From: JASLZO01 sp965247995
Lineage (GTDB): Bacteria; Chloroflexota; Dehalococcoidia; UBA6926
Length of the DNA: 64,000 bases
Reading direction: 5' to 3'
Assembly: GCA_965247995.1 (NCBI GenBank)
Contig: OZ252041.1
Location: 1,054,001-1,118,000 of the forward strand
The notes under the pieces are model-generated. The model had not been told where the DNA came from. It searched no databases and saw nothing but the letters and a program-made list of their open reading frames with translations. Positions 1 to 7,764 of the stretch are shown here, piece after piece. Positions within the stretch are counted from its first letter, which is position 1. Each line of letters opens with the position of its first letter. The position numbers and the translations under genes are program-made.

Positions 1-224
1 CGCTCGGACCAGGCGAGTGCCTTGTTCGTGGCGATCTCGAGGTGCGAGGCGCCAGGTTCCGGCGGTGAGGAACGGTCCGGCTCCCGGAGGTCAGTGGGGA
101 GGTGGATCTCGAAGGGCCATCCGGCGACGATGGTGCGCAAGCGGTCCGCCTTCGCCGGGTTCGCAGTCCCAATCAAGAGGCTAACGGCGCCCTGGTTGCG
201 AGGATGGCCCTCGGGATCAATCAC
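1..224 (-). CDS. XTP/dITP pyrophosphatase-like protein (RdgB/HAM1 family), N-terminal part
   Basis: Partial gene running off the left edge. Reading from a GTG at 224, the product begins with a short tail and then LLIGTANPAKADRLR, matching the T-x-N-x-x-K nucleotide-binding motif at the start of HAM1 proteins. About 45 residues later comes HLEIATNKALAWSE, matching the conserved E-x-A-x-x-KA segment. The family hydrolyses non-canonical purine NTPs (ITP, XTP, dITP) to monophosphates. It begins 43 bp after the stop of the upstream membrane-protein gene. GTG is the only usual start after the in-frame stop at 267-269; no strong ribosome site is seen. The family call rests on about 74 residues. Confidence 0.6.
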   Translation of the reverse strand, partial: MIDPEGHPRNQGAVSLLIGTANPAKADRLRTIVAGWPFEIHLPTDLREPDRSSPPEPGASHLEIATNKALAWSE

Positions 225-266
225 AACGACCGGGGTGAATGGTCCGGTGGTCCGGTCCGGCTGGCG

Positions 267-1043
267 CTATGGGGAGCGCCGTGCGCTTGCGGCCTGCGGA
301 CGGCTGACGGACCGGTTGTTCTTCTGTTGCCTCCGCTCCTGTGGCCGCCGCCGTTCTTCGTTTCGTGGTCGAGAACGACGGGAAGTGGAGCTCTTGTCGC
401 GCGCGCGAGTGCTGAGGTAGAGGCCCCCGAGGAAGGCGAAACTGGCAAGGATTGGGGCCCATTTGGCCACAGATTCGGACGGGCCGACGATCCGGACACC
501 CAGGGTGATGAAGACCGCGCCGAGCAGCACGGCGAGGAGTGTAATCATGCGCCGCTCCCACTGGCGCGCGATCAAGCCGAGGCCGATTGCGATTGGGATC
601 CCGGTGGCGATGACAGCCGGGATGTTCTCGCTGGCGATTGTCGTCTCGGACAGTTCGGCGAGGGTCGTGAACTGGTTGGAGCCCACGAGCCAGAATGCGA
701 CCCCCAGCGCGAGTCCCGTGGCCGCGCCGGTGAGGAAGACCGCGATGTCGTAGAGGAAGTAGCCGACGACGACAAGGACGATGGCGGTGCCGACGACCGT
801 CGTCCACAACGCGGGGCCCTGGATACCGAACCCTGGGGCGAAGAGATAGAGGAGCGCGCTGCCTGCGAAAGCTGCTGCGAGGGCCACCATAAACCGGTAG
901 AGGTAGTAGCCGATCAGGCACAACGCCAGGCCGGCCGCGATGAACGGAAAGCCCCAAAGCGGGTCGATGTCGAGGGCGAGCAGTTGGCTGAGCTCAAGCC
1001 CCTCGACAAGATCCTGTTGTGCGATTGCAGCAGCGCCGATCAC
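267..1043 (-). CDS. Multi-pass membrane protein, unknown function
   Basis: 258 residues from a GTG start. There are about six to seven hydrophobic segments between residues 30 and 205, with short polar turns, then a strongly basic, Arg-rich C-terminal tail of about 45 residues that should be cytoplasmic. Conserved Gly/Ala-rich helices resemble small integral membrane proteins of the DUF4203 kind, but I do not recognise a specific family. It lies downstream of uvrA and the 39-residue peptide gene on the same strand and directly upstream of the HAM1-like gene. Transport or membrane scaffolding is possible, but nothing in the sequence decides it. Confidence 0.7.
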   Translation of the reverse strand: MIGAAAIAQQDLVEGLELSQLLALDIDPLWGFPFIAAGLALCLIGYYLYRFMVALAAAFAGSALLYLFAPGFGIQGPALWTTVVGTAIVLVVVGYFLYDIAVFLTGAATGLALGVAFWLVGSNQFTTLAELSETTIASENIPAVIATGIPIAIGLGLIARQWERRMITLLAVLLGAVFITLGVRIVGPSESVAKWAPILASFAFLGGLYLSTRARDKSSTSRRSRPRNEERRRPQERRQQKNNRSVSRPQAASARRSP

Positions 1044-1177
1044 TGCCTTCGCCCTTGCCTCACCTGTCCCATGGTTGCGCTGACGTGAACCATCTTACGC
1101 GCGGAGCGGTGTGCGGGCGCGACGAATTGTTACCACTAGGTAAACACTGTGGCGATTCGTTTCTCGGAAGTGTTCGA

Positions 1178-1297
1178 CTAACCAGAACCACGACCGCGGT
1201 CGAAGCGGAACCAGGCGACGGCGATGCCAAGCAGTGGAGCGACGGTGAGCGCTGCCAGGGAAAGTGGGATCAGGACGCCGGCGAGATCGTCAGGCAT
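1178..1297 (-). CDS. Small single-pass membrane peptide, 39 aa, overlapping the uvrA stop
   Basis: ATG at 1297 lies within the last codons of uvrA (ATGCCTGA), so the two overlap by 8 nt. A good ribosome site (ggaggtttcc) sits just upstream inside uvrA. The product starts MPDDLAGVLIPLSL, has one hydrophobic helix of about 22 residues and ends in a basic tail with RFDRGRG. It stops with TAG at 1178. The ribosome site, the overlap and the clean transmembrane topology favour a real small protein coupled to uvrA translation. Function unknown. Confidence 0.5.
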   Translation of the reverse strand: MPDDLAGVLIPLSLAALTVAPLLGIAVAWFRFDRGRGSG

Positions 1298-4286
1298 CGG
1301 AAACCTCCTTCGTGCGTGATGTGCCGACGCGCGCGGGCACGCGGCCCTTGCCGGTCTTCGCTCCTTTGACTGTGCCGTTCACGCAGGCGCCGTTCCGTGA
1401 GGGACTGTCGGAGGGGTTTATAAGGTGTTTCAGGAACTGGCCCGTATAGCTGTCTTCGATCCCGGCGACGTGTTCGGGTGTGCCCTCGGCGATGACTTCA
1501 CCTCCCCGGTCGCCGGGACCGGGCCCGAGGTCGATTATCCAGTCGGCGTTCTTGATCATATCGAGGTGATGCTCGATGAGCAGGACGGAGTTCCCACCGT
1601 CGACGAGCCGGTGCAGGACGTTCATGAGCGCGTGAGCGTCGGAGAATGAGAGTCCCGTGGTCGGTTCGTCGAGGATGTAGAGGGTGCGTCCGGTCGCCCG
1701 CTTCGAGAGTTCAGTGGCGAGCTTGACACGCTGCGCTTCGCCACCGGATAGGGTGGTGGCAGGCTGGCCGAGCCGCATGTAGCCGAGACCGACGTCGACC
1801 ATCGTCTTGAGCTTGTTGCCGATGCGCGGGAAGGCCTCGAACACGTCGGCGGCTTCGGCGACGGTGAGGTCGAGGATGGCGGCGATTGACAGGCCCTTGA
1901 ACTGGATCTCGAGGGCCTCACGGTTGTAGCGAGCGCCTTTGCACACCTCGCACGGCACGGTGACATCCGGGAGGAACTGCATCTCGATGAGCTGGTAGCC
2001 GTCGCCACGGCACGCCTCGCACCGTCCACCCTTGACGTTGAACGAGAAGCGGCCGGGTGCGTATCCGCGCATGCGCGCTTCCGGCGTCGTCGCGAAGATC
2101 TCTCGGATGGGCGTGAATGCGCCGACGTATGTTGCTGGGTTGGAGCGCGGGGTACGGCCGATCGGCGACTGATCGATGTTGACGACCTTGTCGATGAGGT
2201 CGAGTCCGTCGACCCGGTCGACTGCGCCGGGGATCTCCTTCGCCCGGTAGAGCTGCTGAGCGAGCTTCTTGTAGAGGATCTCGTAGACGAGCGTGGACTT
2301 GCCGGAGCCGGAAACGCCGGTGACGCACACGAGCAACCCGAGCGGGATTTTGAGGTTCTGGTTCTTGAGGTTGTTCTGGCGGGCGCCTCGGATGGAGAGT
2401 TCGCGGCCCCGTTGGCGTGGGCGGCGCTTCTCTGGCAGGGGAATCTTCTTCTTTCCGGTCAAGTAGGCTGCGGTCAACGATTCGTCGGATTTTAGGACGT
2501 CGTCGAGTGCGCCGGTTGCCACGACTCGGCCGCCGTGCTCGCCGGCGCCAGGTCCCATATCGACGATGTGATCGGCGGCCCGCATGACAGCCTCATCGTG
2601 TTCGACGACGAGGATGGTGTTCCCCAGGTCGCGCAGTCTCTTCAGCGTCTCGATGAGGCGCTGATTGTCGACGGGGTGGAGGCCGATCGAGGGTTCGTCA
2701 CAGATGTAGAGCACGCCCATCAGTCCAGAGCCGATCTGGGTGGCGAGGCGGATGCGCTGGCCCTCCCCGCCCGACAGCGTTCCAGCGCTCCGTTCCAAGG
2801 TCAGGTACTCGAGGCCGACGTCGACGAGGAATTTCAGGCGCGACGCGATCTCCTTGACGATCTGGGACGCGATCATGCGCTCGCGCTCGGACAGCGGGCC
2901 GCCCTCGGATTCGAGGCGCGCCACCCACGCGAGGCCGCGGTCGATGGTCATGGCCGTCGCTTCGACGATCGAATGGTCGTCGACGGTCACGCCGAGGGCC
3001 TCGGGCTTGAGACGCTTCCCTTCACAAACCGTACACAGGCGCTGGGTCATGAAGCGCTCGATCTCGGTCCGCATGTAGTCGGAGTCGGTGTCCTTGTAGC
3101 GGCGTTCGAGGTTGGGAATGACGCCTTCGAATGATGTCCCGAAGCGGATGACCCGGCCGCGACGCGTGCGGTGACGGACCTCCAGCTTGCGCCCCTCGCC
3201 CGCGTCGTTGGGGCGGTCGCCGTAGAGGATCCAACGGAGTTGGACGGCGCTCAGGTCCTTGACTGGCGTGTCCGCGGAGAACCCGAGCTCAGCAGAGGCC
3301 GATTGAAGGATCGAGGCGTACCAGGGGGCCATGGTGCCGGCGCGGCTCCAGGGCGAGACTGCGCCTTCGGAGATAGACAGCTCCTTGTTGGGGATGACCA
3401 GATCGGGATCCAGCTCGAGTTTGAAGCCGAGGCCCGTGCATTCGGGGCAAGCGCCGTGTGGGCTGTTGAAGGAGAAGGTGCGGGGCTCGATGGCACCGAC
3501 GGAGATGCCGCAATGCACGCAGGCGAAGTGCTCGCTGAAGAGCATCTCGTCGCCGCTATCGGGATCGACGATCTGCATGATGCCGGTGCCGAGCTTGAGG
3601 GCTTGTTCGACGGAGTCCGCGACTCGGGTGGCGATCTCCGAACCCTGTTCGGGGACGACGAGGCGGTCGACGACGACCTCGATGGTGTGGTTCCTGGTTT
3701 TGGTCAGCGTGATGGTCTCGGAGAGGTCGCGGACCTCGCCGTCGACGCGGACGCGGACGAAACCGCCGCGCCGTGCCTCATCTAGGAGCCCTTGGTGTTC
3801 ACCTTTGCGGTCTCGGACGAGAGGGCCGAGGACGAGGATGCGTGTTCCCTCTGGCAACCCGAGGACGGAGTCGACGATCTGTTGAACGGTCTGGCTCTCG
3901 ATGGGTCGGCCGCAGTTCGGGCAGTGAGGGTGGCCGACACGCGCGTAAAGGAGGCGGAGGTAGTCGTAGACCTCGGTGACGGTGCCGACGGTGGACCTTG
4001 GGTTGTGGGAGACACCTTTCTGATCGATAGAGATGGCGGGGGAGAGGCCTTCGATGTACTCGACGTCGGGCTTCTCCATGCGGCCGAGGAACTGGCGTGC
4101 GTAGGCGCTGAGGGACTCGACGTAGCGGCGTTGGCCCTCGGCGTAGATGGTGTCGAAGGCGAGGGAACTCTTGCCGGACCCGGAGACGCCGGTGATGACG
4201 ACGAGCTGATCGCGCGGGATCTCGACGTCGATGTTCTTGAGGTTGTGCTCGCGCGCGCCCTTGACGTAGATCGACCTGGTGGGCAT
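1290..4286 (-). CDS. uvrA: Excinuclease ABC subunit A
   Basis: 998 residues. UvrA is the damage-recognising ATPase dimer of nucleotide excision repair and loads UvrB. The sequence has both ABC modules: Walker A GVSGSGKSSLAF near residue 32 and GVSGSGKSTLVY in the second half, two LSGGE signatures, and Walker B segments followed by DEP. Zinc-binding Cys pairs are visible (CPNCGR, CVHC/CPEC, CEACRGDG and CEVCKGAR). I chose ATG 4286 (MPTRSIYVKGAREHNLKN), which matches the usual N-terminus and has GGAGG upstream; an earlier in-frame start at 4364 adds a poor 26-residue leader. The last 45 residues are a non-conserved basic extension. Confidence 0.97.
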   Translation of the reverse strand: MPTRSIYVKGAREHNLKNIDVEIPRDQLVVITGVSGSGKSSLAFDTIYAEGQRRYVESLSAYARQFLGRMEKPDVEYIEGLSPAISIDQKGVSHNPRSTVGTVTEVYDYLRLLYARVGHPHCPNCGRPIESQTVQQIVDSVLGLPEGTRILVLGPLVRDRKGEHQGLLDEARRGGFVRVRVDGEVRDLSETITLTKTRNHTIEVVVDRLVVPEQGSEIATRVADSVEQALKLGTGIMQIVDPDSGDEMLFSEHFACVHCGISVGAIEPRTFSFNSPHGACPECTGLGFKLELDPDLVIPNKELSISEGAVSPWSRAGTMAPWYASILQSASAELGFSADTPVKDLSAVQLRWILYGDRPNDAGEGRKLEVRHRTRRGRVIRFGTSFEGVIPNLERRYKDTDSDYMRTEIERFMTQRLCTVCEGKRLKPEALGVTVDDHSIVEATAMTIDRGLAWVARLESEGGPLSERERMIASQIVKEIASRLKFLVDVGLEYLTLERSAGTLSGGEGQRIRLATQIGSGLMGVLYICDEPSIGLHPVDNQRLIETLKRLRDLGNTILVVEHDEAVMRAADHIVDMGPGAGEHGGRVVATGALDDVLKSDESLTAAYLTGKKKIPLPEKRRPRQRGRELSIRGARQNNLKNQNLKIPLGLLVCVTGVSGSGKSTLVYEILYKKLAQQLYRAKEIPGAVDRVDGLDLIDKVVNIDQSPIGRTPRSNPATYVGAFTPIREIFATTPEARMRGYAPGRFSFNVKGGRCEACRGDGYQLIEMQFLPDVTVPCEVCKGARYNREALEIQFKGLSIAAILDLTVAEAADVFEAFPRIGNKLKTMVDVGLGYMRLGQPATTLSGGEAQRVKLATELSKRATGRTLYILDEPTTGLSFSDAHALMNVLHRLVDGGNSVLLIEHHLDMIKNADWIIDLGPGPGDRGGEVIAEGTPEHVAGIEDSYTGQFLKHLINPSDSPSRNGACVNGTVKGAKTGKGRVPARVGTSRTKEVSDA

Positions 4287-4405
4287 GCGGTTGGAGGGCC
4301 TCCCCGTGCGTTCAGGCTCCGAGCGTCGGTGGGTCAGTGGGCTAGTTAGTGTACGCGTCGGCAAAAGGGAGGTTCAAGGGTGGGGGTGGGCGCGACCGAG
4401 CGGTT

Positions 4406-4435
4406 TTGACGGGGTCGAGAGCGGATACGTAGACT
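4406..4435 (+). promoter_or_regulatory. Probable sigma-70 promoter for tRNA-Ile
   Basis: TTGACG at 4406-4411 and TAGACT at 4430-4435 with an 18-nt spacer, 45 nt upstream of the tRNA and in the correct orientation. Confidence 0.5.
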
Positions 4436-4479
4436 GAAGGACGGGCGCTAGCTCGCGGCCCGCGTCGTTACGGCCGAGT

Positions 4480-4556
4480 GGGGTATTAGCTCAGGTGGTT
4501 AGAGCGCGGTCCTGATAAGACCGAGGTCCGTGGTTCGAGTCCACGATACCCCACCA
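4480..4556 (+). tRNA. tRNA-Ile (anticodon GAU), CCA encoded
   Basis: Cloverleaf is complete: acceptor GGGGTAT (4480-4486) pairs with ATACCCC (4546-4552); D arm GCTC...GAGC; anticodon stem CGGTC/GACCG around loop CTGATAA with anticodon GAT at 4514-4516; T arm GTGG-TTCGAGT-CCAC; discriminator A at 4553, followed by an encoded CCA at 4554-4556. It lies at the edge of the accessory region that follows, but no repeat of its 3' end was seen that would mark an integration site. Confidence 0.96.
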
Positions 4557-4866
4557 ACCTATAGCTAAGACCTGCGGGGAATCGAACTCTTCAGCCGTGG
4601 CATACGACTGAGACCCGCCTAAGACTGCCGGCAGTCCCCGCCCCGGGCCCTGTAGCACCGTTTGGGCTGCACTTCTCCCGAACAGACCAGCTAGTGGCGT
4701 CTCGGCATTCGGCCGGCCAGCCACTGCGCTTACTCCTTTCAGGTCCACCGTCCGCGAATGTCGTAGTTATTGGGAGTGCGCGTCTGGTCTTACTCCCCCT
4801 CAACCTAAAGACGGTCTCGCGGATACTACATATAGAGGTGTCCGTACAGACGAGGGACGGCGAATA
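4557..4866. other. Intergenic region without recognised gene
   Basis: About 310 bases between the tRNA and the sigma factor gene. No convincing coding frame on either strand and no poly-T terminator. The last 30 bases hold the ribosome site (gaggga) of the sigma factor gene. Confidence 0.5.
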
Positions 4867-5412
4867 GTGAGCGACCGACTAGACATGGAACGGATGAAAG
4901 AGGGCGATATCAACGCCCTTGGTAAGCTGGTGAGCCGTTACCAGACGAACGCACTGCGCGCCGCCTATCTGGTCACTCACGAACTCACTCTTGCTGAGGA
5001 TGTCGTGAGCGGCGCTTTCCTTCGAGTCTTCGAACGGAGGCAGCAGTTCGACCCGACGCGCCCGTTCGGTCCATGGTTCTACAGAATCGTCGTGAACGAT
5101 GCCATCAAGGCGACCCAACGGCGCGACCGGACGACGACCGTCGATCATGCAGAAGGCACGGGAGGGTCGGACGAATCGGCCGACCCGGAGGCAGCCGCAA
5201 TCCTGAACGAGGAGCGAAGCGCCGTTCGCGAGGCGCTAGAACGGCTTACGCCAGCGCAGCGAGGTGTAGTCGTGATGCGGTACTTTCTCGATCTGTCCGA
5301 GGCCGAGATGGTCGAGCGAACCGGACGCATGCCGGGCACCGTTAAGCGCCACCTCCATGACGCACGAGCGCGTATGAGGCAGCTACTCCAGGGCATAGTA
5401 CGCGGAGAGTAG
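4867..5412 (+). CDS. RNA polymerase ECF-type sigma-70 factor
   Basis: 181 residues. Region 2 spans about residues 10-85 (LGKLVSRYQTNALRAAYLVT, then the DVVSGAFLRVF -10 recognition helix and PFGPWFYRIVVNDA). Region 4 spans about 115-175 (ERLTPAQRGVVVMRYFLDLS, then the helix-turn-helix SEAEMVERTGRMPGTVKRHL). There is no region 1 or 3, as expected for ECF factors. Start is GTG at 4867 behind gaggga. The next gene begins 9 nt after the stop and encodes a protein with one membrane helix, the usual arrangement of sigma and anti-sigma factor. The signal it answers is not known. Confidence 0.92.
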   Translation: MSDRLDMERMKEGDINALGKLVSRYQTNALRAAYLVTHELTLAEDVVSGAFLRVFERRQQFDPTRPFGPWFYRIVVNDAIKATQRRDRTTTVDHAEGTGGSDESADPEAAAILNEERSAVREALERLTPAQRGVVVMRYFLDLSEAEMVERTGRMPGTVKRHLHDARARMRQLLQGIVRGE

Positions 5413-5421
5413 GAGGACGAT

Positions 5422-6402
5422 ATGAACGCGCAACCAATCGACGAGCTCCTGAACCGGGACCGGCTGACCGACCTAGCCCAATCCGCGGTGTCTGACGCCC
5501 ATGACCTTTGGCCCCGCATCGAGAGAAGCGTCCGCGACCTACAACGAGGAAAAGCAGGGTTTGGCGCGATGAGACGCAACGTAGTCGTCGTCTTTGGGTC
5601 TCTAGCAGCCGTAGGCGTCCTCGTGGTTGTCTTGGTCACTCCGGGGATCATGTTCTTTGGCGGCGTCGACGAATCCGAGAAAGCCCCTGGCACCAGCAAC
5701 GATGCGATGTACTCCACCGATAGCGAAGAAGCGCATCCTGAGTCCACGGACGCGTCTATAGGGGCAGGATCGGCTTCTGACAACCGCGCAGGAGAGGAGA
5801 GTACACCCCCGCCGGAAGCGGCGGCGCCGGAAATCGACGACCCTCCTAGTGACGCGGAGTTGAGAGACTTGCAGCACATCGCCAGCGAAGAAGGTATATC
5901 TCTTCAAGAAGCCATCGAGCGGTATGCCTGGAACAACAGATTCTCCTTGGCGGTCGCGAAAATCCGCGAGGCGTCTCCCGAGGCTTTCGCTAGAGCGGAG
6001 ATCGTAGACGGTGATCACGCGTGGGTCGGTTTCGCGGGCCGCGCTCCCGAGGCAGCACTCGACATTATCGGCACCTTCAGCAGGAGTCACAGCGGCGTTT
6101 CAGTCGAAGTGCGCACCGACCTGGGTTTCACTGAGGCGGAACTCGAAAGGGCGATCGAAGCAGTCCACTTCGCAGTGCTCGGGGCACCTGAAGTGCGTGA
6201 CGCCTCCACCTCGTTCGACTTCGAGGCAGGTCAGATAAGGACGACTGTCGTACTGGAGAGCACAGCTTCCGACTCCGTTCTCGATGACCTCCGGGCGGTT
6301 GCGGAGAAGAACCTCATTGATGCGACTAGGGCGGACATTCTCAAAGGCATGACGACCTCTGTGGTCCGCTCGAATCGCGGGGTTATTGGCGGTTCTGACT
6401 GA
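5422..6402 (+). CDS. Single-pass membrane protein, probable anti-sigma partner
   Basis: 326 residues with a cytoplasmic N-terminus of about 52 residues, one transmembrane helix around 53-78 (NVVVVFGSLAAVGVLVVVLV), an acidic Ser/Pro/Glu-rich linker of about 65 residues and an outer domain of about 180 residues. Ribosome site aggagga precedes ATG. Position immediately behind the ECF sigma gene and the inside-outside layout fit an anti-sigma factor, but no zinc-binding HxxxCxxC motif is visible, so it would be a non-ZAS type. The outer domain is not recognised; it could be the sensor. Confidence 0.65.
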   Translation: MNAQPIDELLNRDRLTDLAQSAVSDAHDLWPRIERSVRDLQRGKAGFGAMRRNVVVVFGSLAAVGVLVVVLVTPGIMFFGGVDESEKAPGTSNDAMYSTDSEEAHPESTDASIGAGSASDNRAGEESTPPPEAAAPEIDDPPSDAELRDLQHIASEEGISLQEAIERYAWNNRFSLAVAKIREASPEAFARAEIVDGDHAWVGFAGRAPEAALDIIGTFSRSHSGVSVEVRTDLGFTEAELERAIEAVHFAVLGAPEVRDASTSFDFEAGQIRTTVVLESTASDSVLDDLRAVAEKNLIDATRADILKGMTTSVVRSNRGVIGGSD

Positions 6403-6417
6403 GAGCAATCGAACGGC

Positions 6418-6855
6418 ATGGCAAGGCGCAGCCAACCAAAGGCGGACCTTGTGACCAACAGTTCTGCCTCAAGAAGATTCTTATCCGGCCGTCTAGGACT
6501 CCTAATCGTCGCGGTTGCGGTGAGTGGGTTGCTGCTTTTCGCGGCCTTGTTGTCCTTCGGCCTCGGCGTATACACGTTGCGCAGCGAAGTGCGCGTGGTC
6601 GAAGGGTTCTTGTGGTACCCAGACATTCTCACACTCACTACCCCCACCTGCCACAAGGCCCCGGGGGTGTCGCTGTTGCGGGAGACGGATGTCGACGTGC
6701 AGGTTAAGGTCGTTGCCTCCTCTCATCCCTTTCTACGAGGTGGCGATGACTGCCAAGATGCCGTTGAGGTCAAACTTCAAGAGCCACTTGGAGATCGGGT
6801 CGTCGTCGACAAGCACACCGAGCAATCAGTGAGCGTCAGCACTATCAATCCATAG
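6418..6855 (+). CDS. Small membrane-anchored protein of the sigma factor locus, unknown function
   Basis: 145 residues. A basic N-terminus is followed by one hydrophobic helix at about 28-52 (LLIVAVAVSGLLLFAALLSF) and an outer domain of about 90 residues with two Cys (TPTCHK and DDCQD), which may form a disulfide. It starts 15 nt after the stop of the probable anti-sigma gene, so the three genes form one operon. Family not recognised. An envelope-stress target or accessory sensor is possible. Confidence 0.6.
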   Translation: MARRSQPKADLVTNSSASRRFLSGRLGLLIVAVAVSGLLLFAALLSFGLGVYTLRSEVRVVEGFLWYPDILTLTTPTCHKAPGVSLLRETDVDVQVKVVASSHPFLRGGDDCQDAVEVKLQEPLGDRVVVDKHTEQSVSVSTINP

Positions 6856-7056
6856 TCGGATCAAGGGGAGAAATTCAGCGTGCAGTAACCCTCAAGGTGG
6901 ATGCCCGGACTGGCGACTCGTCAGCGTTCGCTCATTCCGAAGAGCGTGGCTGCTGACGTATCGGTACGTAGTTCGCCTGGATCGCTGTTGACCTAGGTTC
7001 ACAGCCTCACGGCCAGCCGAAAAGTTCGCAGTACAGTACACGTAGGCCCACCAGGG

Positions 7057-7141
7057 CTCGCTCAGATTGAGCGCCCTCATGCTGAGGTTGAGGCTGTTCC
7101 CGCATTTGGGCACCGACGACACCGGAGGCCGTCATGGCCGA
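7057..7141 (+). repeat. Dispersed repeat, copy 1 (85 bp)
   Basis: About 85% identical to 11854-11940, sharing the segment gaggttgaggctgttcccgc and the following 35 bases. Copy 1 ends at the start codon of a decayed NUDIX gene; copy 2 ends just before the HigA-like gene. It could be a 5' flank spread by recombination, or part of a lost mobile unit. Confidence 0.7.
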
Positions 7142-7310
7142 TAAACAGAAGGTCGTCGCCTACATCTCAACTGGCCGTCGGTTCTTGGTGTTCGCGCATG
7201 TGCGGTTTCCAGAGGCTGGAGTGCAGGTAGTCTAAGGAACTGTGAGAAAGGAGAGGTGTGCCAAAGACGCGGTGCTGTGTCCGGCTGGTGAGACCCACCA
7301 CCCACAAGCA
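7134..7310 (+). pseudogene. NUDIX hydrolase N-terminal fragment, decayed
   Basis: From ATG at 7134 the frame reads KVVAYISTGRRFLVF, then HVRFPEAGVQV, which matches the first strand of NUDIX proteins (commonly K-V-x-AYI-x-R-x-x-x-LLVF...PEAGIQVPAGTVE). A TAA falls exactly where the Pro/Ala-Gly of GIQVP(A/G)G would be. Continuing in frame gives GTVRKE and AKDAVL, recalling GTVEKGE and EDAVL, so the NUDIX box itself is damaged. The rest of the gene is lost. The match is by eye, but several blocks are in the right order and spacing. Confidence 0.6.
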
Positions 7311-7339
7311 CTCTGAGGCATACAATTCCCCTCTTTTTC

Positions 7340-7640
7340 TTTTGGCACTGTCTTCCGGCATGCGCATCGCGTAACGATGGCGGCCTTGCCGGGCTTGACC
7401 ACGATCTCTTTGGCGAAGAGCTCGACGAACGCCTTGGTCTCGGTGATCGCGCTGGTCTTCAGGAACTTGCCCATCTCCGCTGCGGACGCGGCGTTAGTAT
7501 CGGCGCTGTCCAGCATCATCCGGCGCTCCGACAGCAGCGACCTCGCCTCCTCAGTGCCTAAGAGCAGGTCTCCTACCTGGAGGAGGCCAGGTTCGCCTGT
7601 CTTGGAGTGGTGTAAACGAATGGCCAGTATTAGCTACCAT
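7340..7640 (-). pseudogene. Serine recombinase C-terminal fragment, frameshifted
   Basis: On the minus strand the frame reads LLSERRMMLDSADTNAASAA, then MGKFLKTSAITETKAFVEL and FAKEIVVKPGKAAIV. This resembles the C-terminal segment of large serine recombinases (FLKTSxLTETKAF...FVKEIxVKPGxAxIxYxIPxPEDS). After AAIV the matching reading moves to another frame (RYAMRMPEDS), so at least one base has been lost near 7370. A stop at about 7645 separates it from any upstream catalytic domain. It is a relic of a mobile element. Confidence 0.6.
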
Positions 7641-7764
7641 TGCGTTAACATTTATCTTGGAGAATTGTGCCGGTTGGCGCTTCTGAAGCGGCCCCGTGGC
7701 ATGCTCTCCAGTCTAAGTTCGCACTTCACCGCCTCTATACAAGGATGGGTGAGGATGGTCGCCA

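Noticed and set aside
4557..4680. T-arm-like gttcgattcccc on the minus strand suggesting a second tRNA
   Set aside because: No acceptor, D or anticodon stems can be formed around it.
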